Under the pieces are notes generated by a model. The model made no database searches. It saw only the letters and a list, made by a program, of their open reading frames with translations, and was not told the origin of the DNA. From Massilia brevitalea (GTDB taxonomy: Bacteria; Pseudomonadota; Gammaproteobacteria; Burkholderiales; Burkholderiaceae_D), in assembly GCF_030711405.1 (NCBI RefSeq), contig NZ_JAULSI010000001.1, positions 124,001-188,000 on the forward strand: a DNA stretch of 64,000 nucleotides, written 5' to 3'. The position numbers and the translations under genes were made by a program. Within the stretch, counting starts at the first letter, position 1. Every line of letters starts with the position of its first letter. Positions 34,475-42,789 of this stretch are shown here, in pieces.

Positions 34475-37400
34475 TTTTCGACCTGTTTCCCTGCCAGACC
34501 GATTCGCGCCTGCGCGGCATCGGCCGCTACACCCTGTCGCTGGTCCAGGCCATGGCGGCCGAACGCGGGATGCATGAACTGCGCCTGCTCGCCAACGGCC
34601 TGTATCCGGACAGCGCGGCCGGCCTGCGCCATTCTTTCGGCGGCCTGGTGCCCCCCGGCGCCTGCTCGTCGTATACCCACCCGCCGCTGAGCGCCACGGG
34701 CATGGACGAACCGCGCGACGAACACATCGCGTCCGCGCTGATCCATGCCGCCTACCAATCCGTCCGCGCCGATGCGATATTGTGCGCCAGTCCCTTCGAG
34801 GGCTGGTGCGAGCGCGGCATGGCGGCCCAGCCCGACGGGCTCCTGCCGCAGCACCTGCGCGTCGCCGTGCTGTACGACCTGATCCCCCTGCTGTTTTCCG
34901 AACAGCACCTCGACCCGTCGCCGGCCTACGCGGCCTGGTACCGGCGGCGCCTGGCCAATCTCAAGCAGGCCGACCTGCTGCTGGCGATCTCGGAGGCCAC
35001 CCGCGACGATGCCATCCGGCTGCTCGGCATTGCGCCGGAGCGCGTGGTGAACATCGGCGGCGCCGCCGACGCCCATTTCCGCCGCCTGGAAGACCGCGAG
35101 GCGGTCGACGCCGCCGTGCGCCAGCTCGGCATTGTCCGGCCGTTCGTGCTGTACACCGGGAACGGCGACTACCGCAAGAACCTGGGCGGCATGCTGCGTG
35201 CCTATGCGCTGCTGGCGCCGGCGACGCGCCGCGGCCACCAACTGGTGCTCAACCAGGTCGGCGATCTCGAACGGTTCCGCACGCTCATGCGTGAAGCCGG
35301 ACTGGAGGAGGACGAGGTAGTCATCACCGGGCGCGTCGACGAGGACACCCTGGTCTCGCTCTACAATGCCTGCACCGTCTTCGTGTTCCCTTCGCTCTAT
35401 GAAGGCTTCGGCCTGCCGGCACTGGAGGCGATGCATTGCGGCGCGCCGGTCATCGCGGCCGACAATTCCGCGATTCCGGAAGTCGTCGGCCGCGCCGACG
35501 CCCTGTTCGACGCTGCCGAGCCGGCCGCCATCGCGGCCAGCCTGGAGCGCGTGCTGGAGGACCATGCGTGGCGAGCCGAACTGGCTAGCCATGGCCTGAC
35601 GCACGCGCGCGGTTTCAGCTGGAGCGACACGGCCAGGCGCGCCTGGAGCGCGATCGCGCACGCGCACGCGCATGCATGCGCGCATCCGCACCCGCAGGCC
35701 GGAAGCGCCGGCCTGCGGGTGGCCGTCGTCCACGCCGCAGCGCCAAGCGGCCTCGCCGCCGCCGCCCTCGACGCGCTGGCCCGCCAGTGCGACCTGTCCG
35801 TCGTCGATGCCGCCGAACTGGCCCAGGCGCGCCCTGCCGAGCGCACGCGCGCCGCCCTGGCAGCGCGCCTGGGGGGTGCCGACGCCATTCTCTACCTGCT
35901 GGCGGCCGAGACCCTGAGTCCGGCGCTGGTGCAACTGATGCGCGCCGCCCCTGGAGTGCTGTGGCTTGCCGGCGCCCCCGATGCGGCCCCGGCGCACGCA
36001 CCCGACCCCGGGCTGCTGCTGCGCGACGCCGGCTTGCAGGGCCTGCATCGCTGGCTGGCGGCAGGCAAGGCGCCGGCGCCCGGCCGCAGCCTGCACGAAG
36101 CCCTGTACGGCCTGGTCCTCGACGATGCCGCCACCGTTGCGGCGCTGCGCCAGCGCCATGGCATGGCCCTGCCGCCGCTGGCGCCGGCCGAAGCCGGCCC
36201 CGTGCAGCAGGCGGCGCTCCTGGCCGCCATGCTGGGCGCCGCCCATGCGCTCAGCCCACGCCGCGTGGCGGCATGCATCGCCGCCAACCTGCAGGGTGGC
36301 CGGCATGCTCCCGCCGCCCTCGATGACCTGGCCGCCCATGCCCAGGCCAACCTCATGAGCGGGCGTGCGCCGCGGCTGCTGATCGACGTGACCCAGCTGG
36401 CGCGCACGGATGCGCTGAGCGGTATCCAGCGCGTGGTACGCAACGTGGCGCGCGAACTGTGCCTGCTGGAAGAAGACTTGCCGCCGATCGAACTGGTGCA
36501 GCTGGAAGATGGCGTACTGCGCCGCGCCAGCGCGGTCGTGGCGCGCCTGCTGAGCCTCCCGGCCGGCGCGGTGCCCGGCGGCGCCATCGACATCCATCCC
36601 GGCGACCTGCTGTTCATGATCGACTCGTCATGGGAGCGCTACCCGGATTTCGCCCCGGTGTTCGAGTCGGTGCGCCGCCTGGGCGGACGCATCGTCACAG
36701 TGGTCTACGACCTCATCCCACTGCGCATGCCGCAGTTCTGCAGCGCCGGCCTGGTGGCCGTGTTCCAGCGCTGGTTCGGGCTGGCGGTACGGCACAGCGA
36801 TATGCTGCTCTGCATTTCCGGCGCGGTGCGCGACGACGTCGCCGCCTACCTCGACGAATACGGCATGCATCCGCCGCACCCGCTGTGCCTGGACTACTGG
36901 CGCCTTGGCGCCGACATCGTGCCCGACAGCGCCGACCAGGCGATCCGGCCGGAAGTGGCCGCCATGGCCGCCGACAGCGCGAGCCCGCTGTTCCTGATGG
37001 TCGGCACCATCGAGCCGCGCAAGGGCCATGACGCGGTACTCGACGCCTTCGATGCACTGTGGGATGGAGGCAGCCAGGCACGCCTGTGCCTGGCCGGCAA
37101 GGAAGGCTGGGAAGTCGATGCCCTGATGCAGCGCATCCGCCGGCATCCCGAGCTGGGGCGGCGCCTGTTCTTCGTCGAGCGCTTCAGCGATGCCGAGATC
37201 AACCTGTGCTACAGCCACGCCCAGGCCCTGCTGGCCGCCTCGGTCGCCGAAGGCTATGGCTTGCCGATCGTCGAGGCGGCCCAGCACCGGGTTCCGGCCA
37301 TCGCTTCCGACATTGCGGTGTTCCGCGAAGTGGCAGGCGCCGGCGCGGCGTATTTCCCGCTTGGCGACCGGCAGGCACTGATGGACCTGGTATTACGCTT

Positions 37401-37515
37401 CAGCCTGCTCTCGCTGCCCGAGCGCCAGGCGATGGCGGCCCTGGTCGAGGTACTCACCTGGCGCGACAGCGCACGCCAGGCCTGGCGCAAATTGCAACAG
37501 GCTTTTTCTTCCTGA
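34465..37515 (+). CDS. Giant glycosyltransferase: GT4, decayed half-domain, GT4
   Basis: A 1016-residue protein. I start it at TTG 34465: the family N-terminus RLIFDLFPCQTDSRLRGIGR follows at once, GAGGA is about ten bases upstream, and it overlaps the preceding gene by ten bases. Domain 1 (1-400) has LYDLIPLLFSEQHLD, VLYTGNGDYRKNLGGML and YEGFGLPALEAMHCGAPVI. Residues 405-415 are a His/Ala repeat. Residues 416 to about 600 look like a worn copy of the acceptor half of the neighbouring enzymes (VAVVHAAAPSGLAAAALDAL; ILYLLAAETLSPALVQLM). Domain 2 (636-1016) has LLIDVTQLARTDALSGIQRV, VVYDLIPLRMP, LMVGTIEPRKGHDAVLDAF and AEGYGLPIVEAAQHRVPAI. It is the last gene before the exporter. Confidence 0.85.
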   Translation: MRLIFDLFPCQTDSRLRGIGRYTLSLVQAMAAERGMHELRLLANGLYPDSAAGLRHSFGGLVPPGACSSYTHPPLSATGMDEPRDEHIASALIHAAYQSVRADAILCASPFEGWCERGMAAQPDGLLPQHLRVAVLYDLIPLLFSEQHLDPSPAYAAWYRRRLANLKQADLLLAISEATRDDAIRLLGIAPERVVNIGGAADAHFRRLEDREAVDAAVRQLGIVRPFVLYTGNGDYRKNLGGMLRAYALLAPATRRGHQLVLNQVGDLERFRTLMREAGLEEDEVVITGRVDEDTLVSLYNACTVFVFPSLYEGFGLPALEAMHCGAPVIAADNSAIPEVVGRADALFDAAEPAAIAASLERVLEDHAWRAELASHGLTHARGFSWSDTARRAWSAIAHAHAHACAHPHPQAGSAGLRVAVVHAAAPSGLAAAALDALARQCDLSVVDAAELAQARPAERTRAALAARLGGADAILYLLAAETLSPALVQLMRAAPGVLWLAGAPDAAPAHAPDPGLLLRDAGLQGLHRWLAAGKAPAPGRSLHEALYGLVLDDAATVAALRQRHGMALPPLAPAEAGPVQQAALLAAMLGAAHALSPRRVAACIAANLQGGRHAPAALDDLAAHAQANLMSGRAPRLLIDVTQLARTDALSGIQRVVRNVARELCLLEEDLPPIELVQLEDGVLRRASAVVARLLSLPAGAVPGGAIDIHPGDLLFMIDSSWERYPDFAPVFESVRRLGGRIVTVVYDLIPLRMPQFCSAGLVAVFQRWFGLAVRHSDMLLCISGAVRDDVAAYLDEYGMHPPHPLCLDYWRLGADIVPDSADQAIRPEVAAMAADSASPLFLMVGTIEPRKGHDAVLDAFDALWDGGSQARLCLAGKEGWEVDALMQRIRRHPELGRRLFFVERFSDAEINLCYSHAQALLAASVAEGYGLPIVEAAQHRVPAIASDIAVFREVAGAGAAYFPLGDRQALMDLVLRFSLLSLPERQAMAALVEVLTWRDSARQAWRKLQQAFSS

Positions 37516-37542
37516 AACCAAAAAGCGTTGCTTCTGGAGCAA

Positions 37543-37570
37543 TTGCTTACAGAAAAATTATCCTTATACG
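37543..37570 (+). promoter_or_regulatory. Possible promoter before the wzm-wzt operon
   Basis: The 106-base gap before wzm is markedly AT-rich for this genome. TTGCTT (37543-37548) and TATACG (37565-37570) are spaced by 16 bases. A small inverted repeat GCAGG-N8-CCTGC follows at 37577-37594. The hexamers are imperfect, so this is a suggestion only. Confidence 0.35.
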
Positions 37571-37621
37571 AGGTCAGCAGGTTACAATGCCTGCCTTTGA
37601 TTTGTTGCTTTAATTCTTACA

Positions 37622-38422
37622 ATGAGTAACCGCCCTACTGCGAACGCCGTGCTCGACATTGTCGCGGCCATCCGGCGTCTTCCGCTCGTCGGCATGCTCG
37701 GGTGGCAGGACGTGCGCGCGCGTTATCGCCGTTCCGCGCTCGGCCCATTCTGGATCACGCTCAGCATGGGCGTCATGATCGGCACCATCGGCATCGTGTT
37801 CGGCCAGATCTTCCAGACCCCGATGCACGAATTCCTGCCGTTCCTGACGATCGGCATGATCCTCTGGACGTTCATCGCCTCCGTCATCACGGAAGGTGCG
37901 ATCGGCTTCATCAGCGCCGAAGGCATCATCAAGCAGCTCCCGCTGCCGCTGTTCGTGCACATCATGCGCATGATCTGGCGGAATTTCCTGATCCTGCTGC
38001 ACAACCTCGTGATCTTCCCGATCGTGCTGCTGATTGTCGGCAAGCCTCTCGACTGGACCGCCCTGCTGAGCGTCCTGGGCCTGCTGCTCGACATTCTCAA
38101 CCTTGGCTGGATGGTCCTGATCCTGGCGATCGTCTGCGCGCGCTACCGCGACCTGCCGCAGATGGTGACCAGCGTCCTGCAGGTGATCTTCTACCTGACC
38201 CCCGTCATGTGGATGCCGTCGCTGCTGCCCAAACGTGCGGGAACCTTCCTGCTCGACCTGAATCCGTTCTATCACATGCTCGAGATTGCCCGCGCTCCGC
38301 TGCTGGGCCAGGTGCCGGGCACGGAAAACTGGGTGGTCGCCGCCTCAATGGCCGTGCTCGGCTGGGGCCTGGCGATCCTGATCTTCGGTCGCTACAAGCG
38401 CCGCATAGCTTACTGGCTGTAA
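37622..38422 (+). CDS. wzm: Polysaccharide ABC-2 exporter permease Wzm
   Basis: Inner-membrane half of an ABC exporter that moves a complete undecaprenyl-linked polysaccharide to the periplasm. It has 266 residues with about six membrane spans (ITLSMGVMIGTIGIVFGQIF, FLTIGMILWTFIASVIT, LVIFPIVLLIVG, LLLDILNLGWMVLILAI, VLQVIFYLTPVMWM, MAVLGWGLAILIFG). The N-terminal cytosolic interface helix region is DVRARYRRSALGPFWIT, typical of ABC-2 polysaccharide permeases. It lies nine bases before wzt. The sequence alone does not separate O-antigen from capsule export. Confidence 0.9.
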   Translation: MSNRPTANAVLDIVAAIRRLPLVGMLGWQDVRARYRRSALGPFWITLSMGVMIGTIGIVFGQIFQTPMHEFLPFLTIGMILWTFIASVITEGAIGFISAEGIIKQLPLPLFVHIMRMIWRNFLILLHNLVIFPIVLLIVGKPLDWTALLSVLGLLLDILNLGWMVLILAIVCARYRDLPQMVTSVLQVIFYLTPVMWMPSLLPKRAGTFLLDLNPFYHMLEIARAPLLGQVPGTENWVVAASMAVLGWGLAILIFGRYKRRIAYWL

Positions 38423-38431
38423 AAACGAACC

Positions 38432-39175
38432 ATGGCGTCTATTCATTTCGACAGCGTCGCAGTCGACTTCCCGATCTATAACGCAAGCGGGCGTTCCCTC
38501 AAGAAGCGCCTGATCTCGGTCGCCACCGGCGGCCAGCTTGGCTCCGACCCGATGGGGCGCGTCGTCGTGCGCGCACTCGAAGGCCTCAGCTTCACCTTGC
38601 GCGACGGCGACCGCGTGGGCCTGCTCGGCCACAACGGCGCCGGCAAGAGCACGCTGCTGCGCCTGCTCAGCGGCGTCTACGTGCCTTCGGAAGGAAGTGC
38701 CCGCATCGACGGCGAGATCGGTTCGCTGATCGATATTTCGCTGGGCATCGACCCGGAAGCGACGGGCCGCGAGAACATCTACCTGCGCGGCGCCCTGCTC
38801 GGCATGAACAAGGCCGAACTGGCCGAACGCATGGAAGACATCATCGCGTTCTCCGAGCTTGGCGACTTCATCGACATGCCCCTGCGCACCTACTCGACCG
38901 GCATGCACCTGCGCCTGGCCTTCGCGGTCTCGACCACGGTGCGCCCGCAGATCCTGCTGATGGACGAGTGGCTTGCGGTCGGCGACGAGAACTTCAAGCA
39001 CAAGGCCGAGGAACGCATGCGCACCCTGGTCCAGTCGACCAACATCCTGGTCATCGCCAGCCACGCGCGCGACCTGATCCTGGAAACCTGCAACCGCGTG
39101 CTCTGGCTGGAACACGGCAAGATCCGCATGGATGGTGCTGCCGCCGAGGTCGTGGCAGCCTATTTCGGACACTGA
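38432..39175 (+). CDS. wzt: Polysaccharide ABC exporter ATPase Wzt, short form
   Basis: ATPase partner of Wzm, 247 residues. Walker A GHNGAGKST is at about residue 66, the Q-loop region is near DISLGIDPEATGRENIYLRG, signature TYSTGMHLRLAFAV, Walker B ILLMDEWLAVGD, and switch IASHARD. It ends right after the ATPase domain. It lacks the C-terminal carbohydrate-binding domain that Wzt has in systems where a chain-end cap is recognised, so export here is probably not gated that way. The next gene, an FkbM methyltransferase, starts two bases after its stop. Confidence 0.9.
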   Translation: MASIHFDSVAVDFPIYNASGRSLKKRLISVATGGQLGSDPMGRVVVRALEGLSFTLRDGDRVGLLGHNGAGKSTLLRLLSGVYVPSEGSARIDGEIGSLIDISLGIDPEATGRENIYLRGALLGMNKAELAERMEDIIAFSELGDFIDMPLRTYSTGMHLRLAFAVSTTVRPQILLMDEWLAVGDENFKHKAEERMRTLVQSTNILVIASHARDLILETCNRVLWLEHGKIRMDGAAAEVVAAYFGH

Positions 39176-39176
39176 C

Positions 39177-41021
39177 ATGGAACGACACTATCGTAGCGGA
39201 CTGGATATCGATGTCGCGTTGAAAACCGCATCGCGGCGTGCGGTGGCGGCATCCGCGATCACCCGGCCTGCCCTGTCCCCGGCCGGCAACCCGGCTGCGT
39301 TGCCGGTCCAGCAGGCAAGCATCGACATGACCCGAACCGACCTGCGTGGCCGCGTCAAGCGTTGGCTGCGCCGTCCCGCCGCGATCACCTTCCGTCTGCT
39401 CAAGCCTTTCCTGCGCCCGATTGCCTTTCGCACGCGCCGCTACCTGACCGAGACGCTGCACCAGGACACGCTGCGCACGCTTGCAGATACCCAGCGCCAG
39501 GTGCAGCACGCATCGGCCGAAGTCCTGCGTGAAGTCCAGTCGGCGCGTGAAATGCTGCGCCAGGAAATCATCGCGATGCAGGGACACTCGGTGCAGGAAC
39601 AGCAGGTCCTGTTTACGGGGCTGTTGCAGGAGCAGCAGGCGACGCGCGACCTCGTGCGCCGCCTGTTCGCGGAAGACCGGCACAGGATTGCGGCCCTGTT
39701 GAACGAGCTGACCGCCAGGAACGATGCAACGCGTCAAACCCTCGCCGACGGGCAGCAGCAACTGGCGCAGATGTTCGCGCACAGGCTGGACACCATGACG
39801 GAACGGCTGGAACAGCAGGCAGGCACGCACGATACGGCGCGCCAGGCGCTCGCGGACGAACAGCAGGCGCTGGCGGACAAGCAGCGGACGCTCGCCGAGG
39901 AACAGCAGGCGCTGGCGCACATGCTCGCACGGAAGATCGACGAGATGACGGAACTGCTGGACAAGCAGGCTGGCACCCGCGATGCCGACCGCCAGACGCT
40001 CGCCGGCGGACAGCAGGAACTCGGCCAGCTGCTCGCACGCAAGCTCGACGGGATTACCGAACTGCTGCAAGAGCAGGCCGGCACCCGCGATACCGCCTTC
40101 CAGAGACTCGCCAGTGGACAGCAGGAACTGTCGCAGGTAGTCGCGCACAGGCTCGACCAGTTTGCGCCGCAATTCGACCGCCTCGAACAATATGGCTATG
40201 CCAGCGCGCGGCGTGCGCTGATGCACTGCGCGGCCGACGAAGTGATGGTGAAAACGGAAGCCGGCTATGTGATGTGCTCCGATACCGACCTGGCATTGCT
40301 GGCGACGCTGATCGACACCGGGGAACTGGAACGCGGCACCCGCCTGCTGATCCAGCAGATCCTGCAACCGGGCGACACCTTCGTCGACGTCGGCGCGAAC
40401 GTCGGACTGCATACGCTGGCTGCGGGGCGCGCCCTGCAGGGCCGCGGACGCATCGTGGCATTCGAGCCTTTCGAGGGAACGCGCAGGCTGCTCGAAAAGA
40501 CGCTCTGGATTAACGGCCTGAGCCAATTGACCGAGGTCCACGGCAAGGCCGTCTGGGACCGCGAAGGCGTCAAGACACTGTTCCTTGGCGCCACCAGCGG
40601 ACACCATTCGCTGTTCGAGCTCGGCAACGGCAACGGCCAGCAGGCTGCGCCGTCGGTCGAGGTGGCCACGGTCACGCTCGAAGCCGCGCTCGGAGCGGCC
40701 TGCCAGGTCGACCTCCTCAAGATCGATGCGGAAGGTGCGGAACTCGAAGTGCTGCGCGGCGCCCTGCCGATCGTGCAAGCCAATCCCGACATTGCCCTCA
40801 TCGTCGAATTCGGACCGTCGCATTTGCACCGCAACGCGCATACCAGCGCCGAATGGCTCGCCGCCTTTACCGGCCTCGGCCTCGAATACCGCGCCATCGA
40901 CGCGAATACCGGTGCGCTCTCGGAAATCAGCGTGGCCGCACTGGAAGCTGCGGAATCGACCAACCTGTTCTTTTCACGCCCGGGCGCACGGCTCTGGCCC
41001 AAAGCCGGGGAAGCCGCATGA
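39177..41021 (+). CDS. FkbM-family methyltransferase with N-terminal repeat-built coiled coil
   Basis: A 614-residue protein. Residues 1-80 are basic (VKRWLRRPAAITFRLLKPFL) and may touch the membrane. About 85-350 is one long predicted coiled coil, Gln/Leu/Ala/Asp-rich, including near-identical repeats (183-329). The C-terminal third is an intact SAM methyltransferase: FVDVGANVGLHTLAAGRAL at about 402-420, IVAFEPFEGTRRLLEKTL, and LLKIDAEGAELEVLRGALP at about 512, the FkbM signature. FkbM enzymes O-methylate sugars. Placement directly after wzm-wzt suggests it acts on the exported glycan, perhaps as a capping enzyme. The start is ATG 39177; an internal Met at residue 51 is possible. Confidence 0.87.
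   Translation: MERHYRSGLDIDVALKTASRRAVAASAITRPALSPAGNPAALPVQQASIDMTRTDLRGRVKRWLRRPAAITFRLLKPFLRPIAFRTRRYLTETLHQDTLRTLADTQRQVQHASAEVLREVQSAREMLRQEIIAMQGHSVQEQQVLFTGLLQEQQATRDLVRRLFAEDRHRIAALLNELTARNDATRQTLADGQQQLAQMFAHRLDTMTERLEQQAGTHDTARQALADEQQALADKQRTLAEEQQALAHMLARKIDEMTELLDKQAGTRDADRQTLAGGQQELGQLLARKLDGITELLQEQAGTRDTAFQRLASGQQELSQVVAHRLDQFAPQFDRLEQYGYASARRALMHCAADEVMVKTEAGYVMCSDTDLALLATLIDTGELERGTRLLIQQILQPGDTFVDVGANVGLHTLAAGRALQGRGRIVAFEPFEGTRRLLEKTLWINGLSQLTEVHGKAVWDREGVKTLFLGATSGHHSLFELGNGNGQQAAPSVEVATVTLEAALGAACQVDLLKIDAEGAELEVLRGALPIVQANPDIALIVEFGPSHLHRNAHTSAEWLAAFTGLGLEYRAIDANTGALSEISVAALEAAESTNLFFSRPGARLWPKAGEAA
39723..40163 (+). repeat. In-gene coiled-coil repeats (108-base unit)
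   Basis: Four consecutive units inside the FkbM gene: 39723-39830 (36 codons), 39831-39980 (50 codons, with a 14-codon internal duplication around LADEQQALADKQR/LAEEQQALA), 39981-40088 (36 codons) and 40089-40163 (25 codons, last and partial). Each complete unit ends in QQAGT/KQAGT/EQAGT plus His or Arg, and the next starts with Asp. The 36-residue length suits mixed heptad/hendecad packing (7+7+11+11), and the 14-residue insert is exactly two heptads. Confidence 0.85.
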
Positions 41022-41644
41022 ACCAGCCCGTCATCATCGTCGGTGCAGGCGGCCACGCCAAGGTCTGCATCGAACTCCTGCAAGCCATGGGCGAGACCGT
41101 CCTGTGCTGCGTCGGCGCCAGCGACAGCGCGCCGACCTGCCTGGGCCTGCCCGTTCTCCAGGGCGACCATCACCTGGCCCGCCTGCGCGACGAAGGCCAC
41201 ACGCGCGCCTTCGTGGCGCTCGGACCGAACCGTTTGCGCGCCAGGCTCGGCTGGCAAGTACGCGAACTGGGCTATGAACTGGTGAACGCGATCAGCCCCG
41301 CCGCGGTCGTGTCGCCATCGGCCCGGCTCGGCGCCGGTGTCGCCGTCATGGCCGGCGCCGTCATCAATGCCGAGGCAAGCATCGGCGACCTGGCCATCAT
41401 CAATACCGGCGCCAGCGTTGACCATGACTGCAGCATTGGCGAGGCCGTGCACCTTGCACCGCAATGCGCATTGGCGGGCAACATTACCGTCGGCGCCGGC
41501 ACTTTCCTGGGCGTGGGCTGCAAGGTTATTCCGGGAATCGAGATCGGCGCGCACGCGACCGTTGGCGCAGGCGCCGTGGTTATCGGCCAGATTCCGCCGG
41601 ACGTCACCGCAGTGGGCGTGCCCGCCCGCGTCCTGCACAAATAA
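41018..41644 (+). CDS. NeuD/PglD-type sugar O/N-acyltransferase
   Basis: Left-handed beta-helix acyltransferase, 208 residues. The N-terminal Rossmann-like part opens VIIVGAGGHAKVCIELLQ. The hexapeptide repeats run from about residue 95 to 195 (SARLGAGVAVMAGAVIN, ASIGDLAIINTGASVDHDC, GNITVGAGTFLGVGC). The likely catalytic His is H136 in SVDHDCSIG. The end GVPARVLHK is usual. Its ATG overlaps the stop of the FkbM gene by four bases and the perosamine-synthase-like gene follows 38 bases later, so it probably acetylates the 4-amino group that enzyme makes, as in N-acetylperosamine pathways. Acyl donor and product are inferred. Confidence 0.87.
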   Translation: MNQPVIIVGAGGHAKVCIELLQAMGETVLCCVGASDSAPTCLGLPVLQGDHHLARLRDEGHTRAFVALGPNRLRARLGWQVRELGYELVNAISPAAVVSPSARLGAGVAVMAGAVINAEASIGDLAIINTGASVDHDCSIGEAVHLAPQCALAGNITVGAGTFLGVGCKVIPGIEIGAHATVGAGAVVIGQIPPDVTAVGVPARVLHK

Positions 41645-41682
41645 AGAGAAACAGAGAAAACATTCATCATGGAGCGAAATCA

Positions 41683-42789
41683 ATGAGCCGCATTTCAGTA
41701 GCCCAGCCTACCCTGAACGGTAAGGAACGCGAATACGTTCTGGACTGCATCGACACCAACTGGATTTCGTCGAACGGCAAATATATCGGCATGTTCGAAC
41801 GCGCCTTCGCCGACTTTTGCGGCGTCAAGCACGCAGTCGCCACCAACAACGGCACCACGGCGCTGCACCTGGCGCTGATCGGCATGGACCTGCAGCCGGG
41901 CGACGAAGTGATCATCCCGACCGTCACCTACATCGCCACCGCGAATGCGGTGCGCTACTGCGGCGCGACGCCGGTGCTGGTCGACGTGTGCCGCGAGACG
42001 ATGAACATCGACCCTGCCGCCATCGAAGCGAAGATCACGCCGCGCACGCGCGGGATCATTCCGGTGCACCTGTACGGCCATCCGGCCGACATGGATGCGG
42101 TGAACGCCGTTGCCGAGAAGCACGGCCTGTGGGTGGTCGAGGACGCCGCCGAGGCGCATGGCGCCGAAGTGCGCGGCCGCCGCGTCGGCGGGCTGGGCAC
42201 CTGCGCCATCTTCTCGTTCTTCGGCAACAAGATCGTCACGACCGGCGAAGGCGGCATGATCACGACCAACGACGACCAGCTGGCCGACAAGCTGCGCCTG
42301 TTCCGCGGCCAGGGCATGGACCCACAGCGCCGCTACTGGTTCCAGGTGATCGGCTACAACTACCGCATGACGAACATCCAGGCCGCGATCGGTACGGCGC
42401 AGATGGAAACCATCGACCGTGCGATCGACGAACGCCACCGCCTTGCCGGCTGGTACAACGAAGCGCTGGGCGGCCTGGCGGACAAGCTCGTGCTGCCCGT
42501 CGAGCAGTCCTGGGCCAAGCAGGTGGTCTGGATGTACACCGTCTACCTCGTCCACGGCGACGAAGCGAAGCGCGACGGCATCATGCGCGCCCTGGACGAA
42601 GCCGGCATCGAAACGCGGCCGGTGTTCTACCCGATGCACATCCTGCCCCCCTACCTGGAGCAGACGTCCTATCCGGTGGCGGACAGCTGGGCCGGCCGCG
42701 GCATCAACCTGCCGACGCACCAGGGGATGACCCGCGACGACGTCAAACGCATCGCCAGCCAGCTGCGCACTCTTCTCGCCGACGCATGA
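41683..42789 (+). CDS. per: DegT/DnrJ aminotransferase, GDP-perosamine-synthase-like
   Basis: PLP-dependent sugar aminotransferase of 368 residues. The PLP lysine is K183 in FFGNKIVTTGEGGM. Other parts are CIDTNWISSNGKYI, NNGTTALHLALIGM, VTYIATANAVRYCGATPV, VHLYGHPADMDAV, EDAAEAHGAEVRG, YNYRMTNIQAAIG and ETRPVFYPMH. The arrangement and many stretches match V. cholerae RfbE (GDP-4-keto-6-deoxymannose to GDP-perosamine) as I remember it. Related enzymes act on UDP sugars, so the substrate is probable, not proven. No gmd gene is in the window. A strong GGAG lies eight bases before the ATG. It is coupled to the next glycosyltransferase by a four-base overlap. Confidence 0.85.
   Translation: MSRISVAQPTLNGKEREYVLDCIDTNWISSNGKYIGMFERAFADFCGVKHAVATNNGTTALHLALIGMDLQPGDEVIIPTVTYIATANAVRYCGATPVLVDVCRETMNIDPAAIEAKITPRTRGIIPVHLYGHPADMDAVNAVAEKHGLWVVEDAAEAHGAEVRGRRVGGLGTCAIFSFFGNKIVTTGEGGMITTNDDQLADKLRLFRGQGMDPQRRYWFQVIGYNYRMTNIQAAIGTAQMETIDRAIDERHRLAGWYNEALGGLADKLVLPVEQSWAKQVVWMYTVYLVHGDEAKRDGIMRALDEAGIETRPVFYPMHILPPYLEQTSYPVADSWAGRGINLPTHQGMTRDDVKRIASQLRTLLADA

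Noticed and set aside
35671-35703. His/Ala repeat (HAHAHACAHPHP) in the 34465 protein as a metal-binding site
   Set aside because: It lies in a low-complexity linker between domains and has no partner residues; GC-rich slippage is enough to explain it.
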